Assembly (NCBI GenBank): GCA_029858605.1
Contig: JAOUET010000077.1
Span: forward strand, 1 to 8,351
From: Coriobacteriia bacterium
GTDB lineage: Bacteria > Actinomycetota > Coriobacteriia > Anaerosomatales > JAENZW01
Direction of reading: 5' to 3'
Length of the DNA stretch: 8,351 nucleotides
Position 1 is the stretch's first letter; each line of letters begins with the position of its first letter. Position numbers and translations under genes: made by a program. Shown here piece by piece: positions 5,643 through 8,351 of the stretch. The notes under the pieces are model-generated. The model made no database searches and was not told the DNA's origin. It saw nothing but the letters and a program-made list of their open reading frames with translations.

Positions 5643-6152
5643 TTAGCCCTCCAGACTCCCTGACAAGCACAGGGTTGCAGATTCGAGCGCATCCTTCAGG
5701 TCATCGGGATCACGCACAAACTCCAGTAGGTAGGTGCCGAAGTGCTTCTCTCCGTCCGAAGATACCGCTTCGAGCTCGATCACTACTTCTCCATACCCCA
5801 ACGCTCTACCCAGAGAGTCTCGGCGCACCTCGACCGAGACAACGTGACGAAGGTTGATTGTGTGGTACTCGACACCCATCATGCCCATGCCCAACACGAG
5901 CCGCCTCGTGGTGAGAGTCACGTCGAATCGCTGGTGGCGCGGGAGATCGACGCCGACCCGCACGACCACGACGCTCACGGGCGGTATCGCGATCCACCAC
6001 CGGTCCGGCTGGAATACGAATGCGACGGCGAACATCCCGATCACCAACGTGGCAAGGCCGATCGTCAGATCGTTCGACACCCAGTGCGGTCCCGTGCGCA
6101 CGAGCACTGGCTCGTCGGCGTACATCTCTGGCGGGAGCTCGTTGAAGCGCAT
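5643..6152 (-). CDS. membrane protein with bacterial PH domain (bPH2/YdbS-like)
   Basis: A 169-residue integral membrane protein. Two helices lie at about residues 29-47 (TIGLATLVIGMFAVAFVF) and 51-69 (WWIAIPPVSVVVVRVGV). They are followed by a cytoplasmic PH-like domain (75-160) with the family pattern VTLTTRRLVLG (78-88), INLRHVVSVEVRRDSLGRALG (99-119) and GEVVIELEAV (121-130). The family (formerly DUF304) has no known enzymatic activity and is seen in envelope-stress and membrane-associated proteins; no specific role can be given. The ATG at 6152 has a near-perfect GGAGGT SD. It follows the patatin-like gene after 101 bases and precedes the reductase gene by 2. Confidence 0.8.
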   Translation of the reverse strand: MRFNELPPEMYADEPVLVRTGPHWVSNDLTIGLATLVIGMFAVAFVFQPDRWWIAIPPVSVVVVRVGVDLPRHQRFDVTLTTRRLVLGMGMMGVEYHTINLRHVVSVEVRRDSLGRALGYGEVVIELEAVSSDGEKHFGTYLLEFVRDPDDLKDALESATLCLSGSLEG

Positions 6153-6253
6153 GGCTGACCTCCGGGGGAAAGTGGCGTCCTGAGGGCAGCGACCAATAAT
6201 CGTGCCAAATGGAGCGGCAATCCTCGACGACGTTTCGCCCGGCGATGTTTGGG
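6153..6253 (-). other. 101-base gap between patatin-like and PH-domain genes
   Basis: This gap is long enough for a promoter of the five-base-to-next-gene run below it. On the minus strand it holds TTGGCA (6208-6203) and, beginning 2 bases on, GATTAT (6201-6196). Their spacing does not fit a sigma-70 promoter. No strong hairpin is visible. Confidence 0.3.
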
Positions 6254-7315
6254 TCAGTCCGCTCGCCCGAAACCGCCTCGATGAACGAGCATAGCCCTGC
6301 GAATCGAGTCGCGTCGGGATACGCGCGCGCCACGAGGGAAGGCAGCCTGGTAGGCATCGAAATCGAAGGGCAGGAAGCCCTCGGCTGCCCGTCTGCCCGA
6401 TTCGTAGAGCGCCCGTCTTTGCTCTTCGGGGAGTGCGAAATCCGTGGCCGCGACCCCGAGTGTCTCAATCGGGATCGTCCGCGCGAAATCCGCCTGGTCG
6501 ATGTAGAGGCGATCGTGCGCCTCGACCAGGGTCTGCACTAGTGCCCTGACGTAGCTCACCAGTGCAATCGGCCCGTGCCCTATCTGGCCCACCGGTTCCA
6601 CTCCCGGCCCCACACGCTGTCGGGTATCGCCCTCGACCAGAAGAAGTCCGATCGTGGGCCACCGCGGTTCACGTTCGGCGTCGAAGAGCCACACGGGGAA
6701 GTTCGATAGCATGCCCCCGTCCACGAGAACGTGTTCGGTGAGGGAGCCTTCGTCCTTCACCCGCTTGGGCTCGAAGAAGACGGGGATGCTCATGCTCGCA
6801 CGCACCGCTTCGGCAACCACCATGTCGTCGGGCTCGACCCCGAGCACTCGCGCATCGCGCGGAAGAACGAGCAGTCGGTGCATGCTCACATCCGAGACGA
6901 CAACCTGCAGCTTCCAGCGGTAGCGTGGATCGTCGGTCTCGGCGTCTACGATCAGGTCGCCGAAGGTGCGTACTCCTTTGGCTGCGAGGCGCTCGCCGAT
7001 CCAGCGTTCGAGGGCATCGCCCTCATAGATACCTAGGTCCATGATCAGACTGGCTGGCTTGTCTATCAGGGGCAGGCGATCCTCCCAGCCCTCATCCATG
7101 AAGGCAGTGAAGTCGAGGCTCAGGAGCGTCTCGTAGAGTTCCGCGGACGAGTATCCCGCCGCAGTGAGCGCCGCCACTATCGCTCCGGCGGAGGTTCCGG
7201 CCAGCCGCTGGTACGAATGCCCGTGCTCTTCCAACACGGACAAGGCCCCGACAAGGCCGATCCCCTTCATACCGCCACCCTCGAACACGAGGTCGCAGCG
7301 CTTCTCCACAGCCAC
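6254..7315 (-). CDS. patatin-like phospholipase (lipid acyl hydrolase)
   Basis: A 353-residue serine hydrolase of the patatin family, expected to cleave acyl chains from phospholipids or other lipids. All signature parts are intact: oxyanion-hole loop GGGMKG (13-18), nucleophile Ser42 in GTSAG (40-44), SIPVFFEP (176-183), and catalytic Asp199 in DGG (199-201), giving the Ser-Asp dyad. It has no signal peptide or membrane helix, so it is probably cytoplasmic or peripherally bound to the membrane. The start codon is GTG at 7315-7313, with the AGGGGG SD overlapping the hisG stop (TAGGGGGACGTG), 6 bases after it, a sign of translational coupling. A second GTG two codons on is possible. Native substrate unknown. 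Confidence 0.92.
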   Translation of the reverse strand: MAVEKRCDLVFEGGGMKGIGLVGALSVLEEHGHSYQRLAGTSAGAIVAALTAAGYSSAELYETLLSLDFTAFMDEGWEDRLPLIDKPASLIMDLGIYEGDALERWIGERLAAKGVRTFGDLIVDAETDDPRYRWKLQVVVSDVSMHRLLVLPRDARVLGVEPDDMVVAEAVRASMSIPVFFEPKRVKDEGSLTEHVLVDGGMLSNFPVWLFDAEREPRWPTIGLLLVEGDTRQRVGPGVEPVGQIGHGPIALVSYVRALVQTLVEAHDRLYIDQADFARTIPIETLGVAATDFALPEEQRRALYESGRRAAEGFLPFDFDAYQAAFPRGARVSRRDSIRRAMLVHRGGFGRAD

Positions 7316-7321
7316 GTCCCC

Positions 7322-8194
7322 CTAGCGCACGATCTTCGCGATCGGAAGCTCGAGAATGTCCTCCGCTCCGGCCGCTCTCAGGCGCGGTATCAGCACGTTG
7401 ACGGTCGCCTTGTCCGCGACGGTCGTGATTTCGTAGTCCTGTGACCCGTACAACTGGTTGACCGTAGGCTTCTTCATCGCGGGAAGCTCGGCAATGACGG
7501 CATCTAGACGGCCGTGCGGGACGTTCATCGACAGGAGCACGCGACCGCGCGCCTCGATCACTCCGAGCAGCAAAGTGCGAATCTCCTCGATAGCCTGACG
7601 CTTGTCCGGATCTTCCCACGCTTGCTTGTTGGCAAGGAGGCGAGTCGTGGACTCGAGTATCGTCTCGACGATCTTGAGACCGTTGCGGCGCAGAGTGGAG
7701 CCCGTCTCGGTGAGATCGACGAGCGCGTCCATCATCTCAGGAACCTTCGCCTCGGTCGCACCGTAGGAGAACTGCACGTCGACCGGGATTCCCAGTCCCT
7801 CGAAGAACTCCTTCGTAACTCGAGGGAACTCGGTAGTTATCTTGCTGCCGGGTTTGATGTCCCGAGCCGACTCGATCGACGAGTCTTCCGGAACCGCCAG
7901 CACCATCCGAACGAAGCCAGTGCCCGTCTTTGCGTACGGGAGATCGGCCACCTCGACCACGTCGGCGCCGCTCTCTCGCACCCAATCGTGTCCCGACAGG
8001 CCGATGTCGAAGTACCCCTCCTGAACGAATCCAGGTATCTCCTGGGGGCGCAGGATCTTCACACGCGAGATGCGCGGGTCGTCCACCACGGGGTTGTATT
8101 CCCTGCTCGAGCGTTTGACTTCGAGGTCGGCTTGGGCGAACAGAAGGAGCGTCTGCTCCTCGAGGCTTCCCTTGGGCAGTGCGAGCGAAAGCAT
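7322..8194 (-). CDS. hisG: ATP phosphoribosyltransferase, long form (HisG)
   Basis: A 290-residue cytoplasmic enzyme that condenses ATP with PRPP, the first and committed step of histidine synthesis. It begins MLSLALPKGSLEEQ, typical of the family. It carries GLSGHDW (65-71), GATEAKVPEMMDALVDLTET (145-164) leading to the PRPP-binding GSTLRRNGL (165-173), and a C-terminal ACT-like regulatory domain (about 215-290: NVPHGRLDAVIAELPAMKKP; GAEDILELPIAKIV). The regulatory domain makes it the long, histidine-feedback type that does not need HisZ. The ATG at 8194 has AGGAG 6 bases upstream (forward strand 8201-8205); the longer frame continuing upstream to 8317 would overlap msrB and lacks homology. 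No other his gene is visible here; the partner downstream is the patatin-like gene, 6 bases away. Confidence 0.96.
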   Translation of the reverse strand: MLSLALPKGSLEEQTLLLFAQADLEVKRSSREYNPVVDDPRISRVKILRPQEIPGFVQEGYFDIGLSGHDWVRESGADVVEVADLPYAKTGTGFVRMVLAVPEDSSIESARDIKPGSKITTEFPRVTKEFFEGLGIPVDVQFSYGATEAKVPEMMDALVDLTETGSTLRRNGLKIVETILESTTRLLANKQAWEDPDKRQAIEEIRTLLLGVIEARGRVLLSMNVPHGRLDAVIAELPAMKKPTVNQLYGSQDYEITTVADKATVNVLIPRLRAAGAEDILELPIAKIVR

Positions 8195-8234
8195 GGGCGG
8201 CTCCTGGACGAAACGGATTCCTCGAACGAAAGCG

Positions 8235-8240
8235 ATTATC
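8235..8240 (-). promoter_or_regulatory. possible -10 element of hisG
   Basis: On the minus strand, GATAAT lies 40 bases before the hisG ATG, in the msrB-hisG gap, and matches five of six positions of the -10 consensus. The -35 region 17 bases away (GTCGCC) is poor, so the promoter would need help or is weak. A 6-bp stem (CCTGGC 8280-8275 and GCCAGG 8259-8254, minus strand) just downstream of the msrB stop may end msrB transcription. Confidence 0.35.
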
Positions 8241-8285
8241 CCCCAAGCGAGGACCTGGCGACACTCGCTCCGTAGCCAGGCTGCG

Positions 8286-8351
8286 CTATGGCTCCTCGGA
8301 ATCGAAGCGCAGTGCAACCGAGTTGATGCAGTATCGCAGGCCAGTCGGCGG
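8286..8351 (-). CDS. msrB: peptide methionine-R-sulfoxide reductase MsrB, C-terminal end (partial)
   Basis: The last 21 codons and stop of a gene running off the right edge of the window, read on the minus strand. The peptide is PPTGLRYCINSVALRFDSEEP, shown here in parts: TGLRYCINS is the strongly conserved active-site motif of MsrB, in which the Cys reduces methionine-R-sulfoxide and is then regenerated by a disulfide relay. The Cys is encoded by TGC, so this is not a selenocysteine form. It ends 91 bases before hisG. The N-terminal part, including any zinc-binding CxxC, is outside the window, and the protein may be a fused MsrA-MsrB. Confidence 0.88.
   Translation of the reverse strand, partial: PPTGLRYCINSVALRFDSEEP

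Noticed and set aside
6192..6207. Sigma-54-like promoter on the minus strand (TGGCACG, 4 bases, TTGGT)
   Set aside because: The -24 half is a perfect match, but the essential GC of the -12 element is GG. Actinobacteria, the likely source, generally lack RpoN, so a chance match is more likely.
8195..8317. Upstream extension of hisG to an ATG at 8317
   Set aside because: The extra 41 residues have no HisG homology and would overlap the msrB 3' end. The ATG at 8194 has a good SD and matches the usual N-terminus.

Overview
The window is GC-rich and reads as chromosomal DNA from a Gram-positive bacterium, most likely an Actinomycetota member. The evidence is a secreted protein with an LPXTG-type cell-wall sorting signal, an actinobacterial class E-like sortase, an ECF sigma factor with a zinc-type anti-sigma domain, and strong Shine-Dalgarno (SD) sequences on nearly every gene. 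The DUF362 ferredoxin-like protein and the stand-alone EF-Tu-domain-2-like protein hint at an anaerobic, deep-branching lineage such as the Coriobacteriia or relatives, but this is inference. I see no insertion sequence, tRNA, rRNA or CRISPR array. The genes account for almost all of the window and no gap exceeds 120 bases.

Left part, + strand (96-2894): a cell-surface and signalling cluster. It starts with a small, acidic, Asp/Gly-rich secreted protein ending in LPFTG, a membrane helix and an Arg-rich tail. A strong 12-bp stem-loop follows, then a sortase with its catalytic His, Cys and Arg in place. Next is a 508-residue protein that joins, in one reading frame, a complete ECF sigma factor, a zinc-binding anti-sigma domain, one transmembrane helix and a fibronectin-III-like outer domain. 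This architecture is the most unusual thing here: a transcription initiation factor that appears to be born tethered to the membrane with its own inhibitor and sensor. A purine-rich SD-like stretch and an in-frame ATG lie exactly at the sigma/anti-sigma junction, so a separate anti-sigma chain might also be made.

Middle (2895-3351): a short + strand gene for a translation-elongation-factor-like beta-barrel protein, preceded by a bulged inverted repeat that may be an operator. It converges on the minus-strand genes, with a small hairpin in the 34-base gap between them.

Right part, minus strand (8351 down to 3352): the 3' end of msrB, then hisG (long form, with regulatory domain), a patatin-like phospholipase starting with GTG just after the hisG stop, a two-helix membrane protein with a bacterial PH domain, a RibD-C/dihydrofolate-reductase-like oxidoreductase, a DUF362 protein with two 4Fe-4S motifs, and a small helical protein of unknown function. 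Several gaps are very short (6, 2 and 26 bases), so much of this run is probably cotranscribed, although the proteins do not form one obvious pathway.
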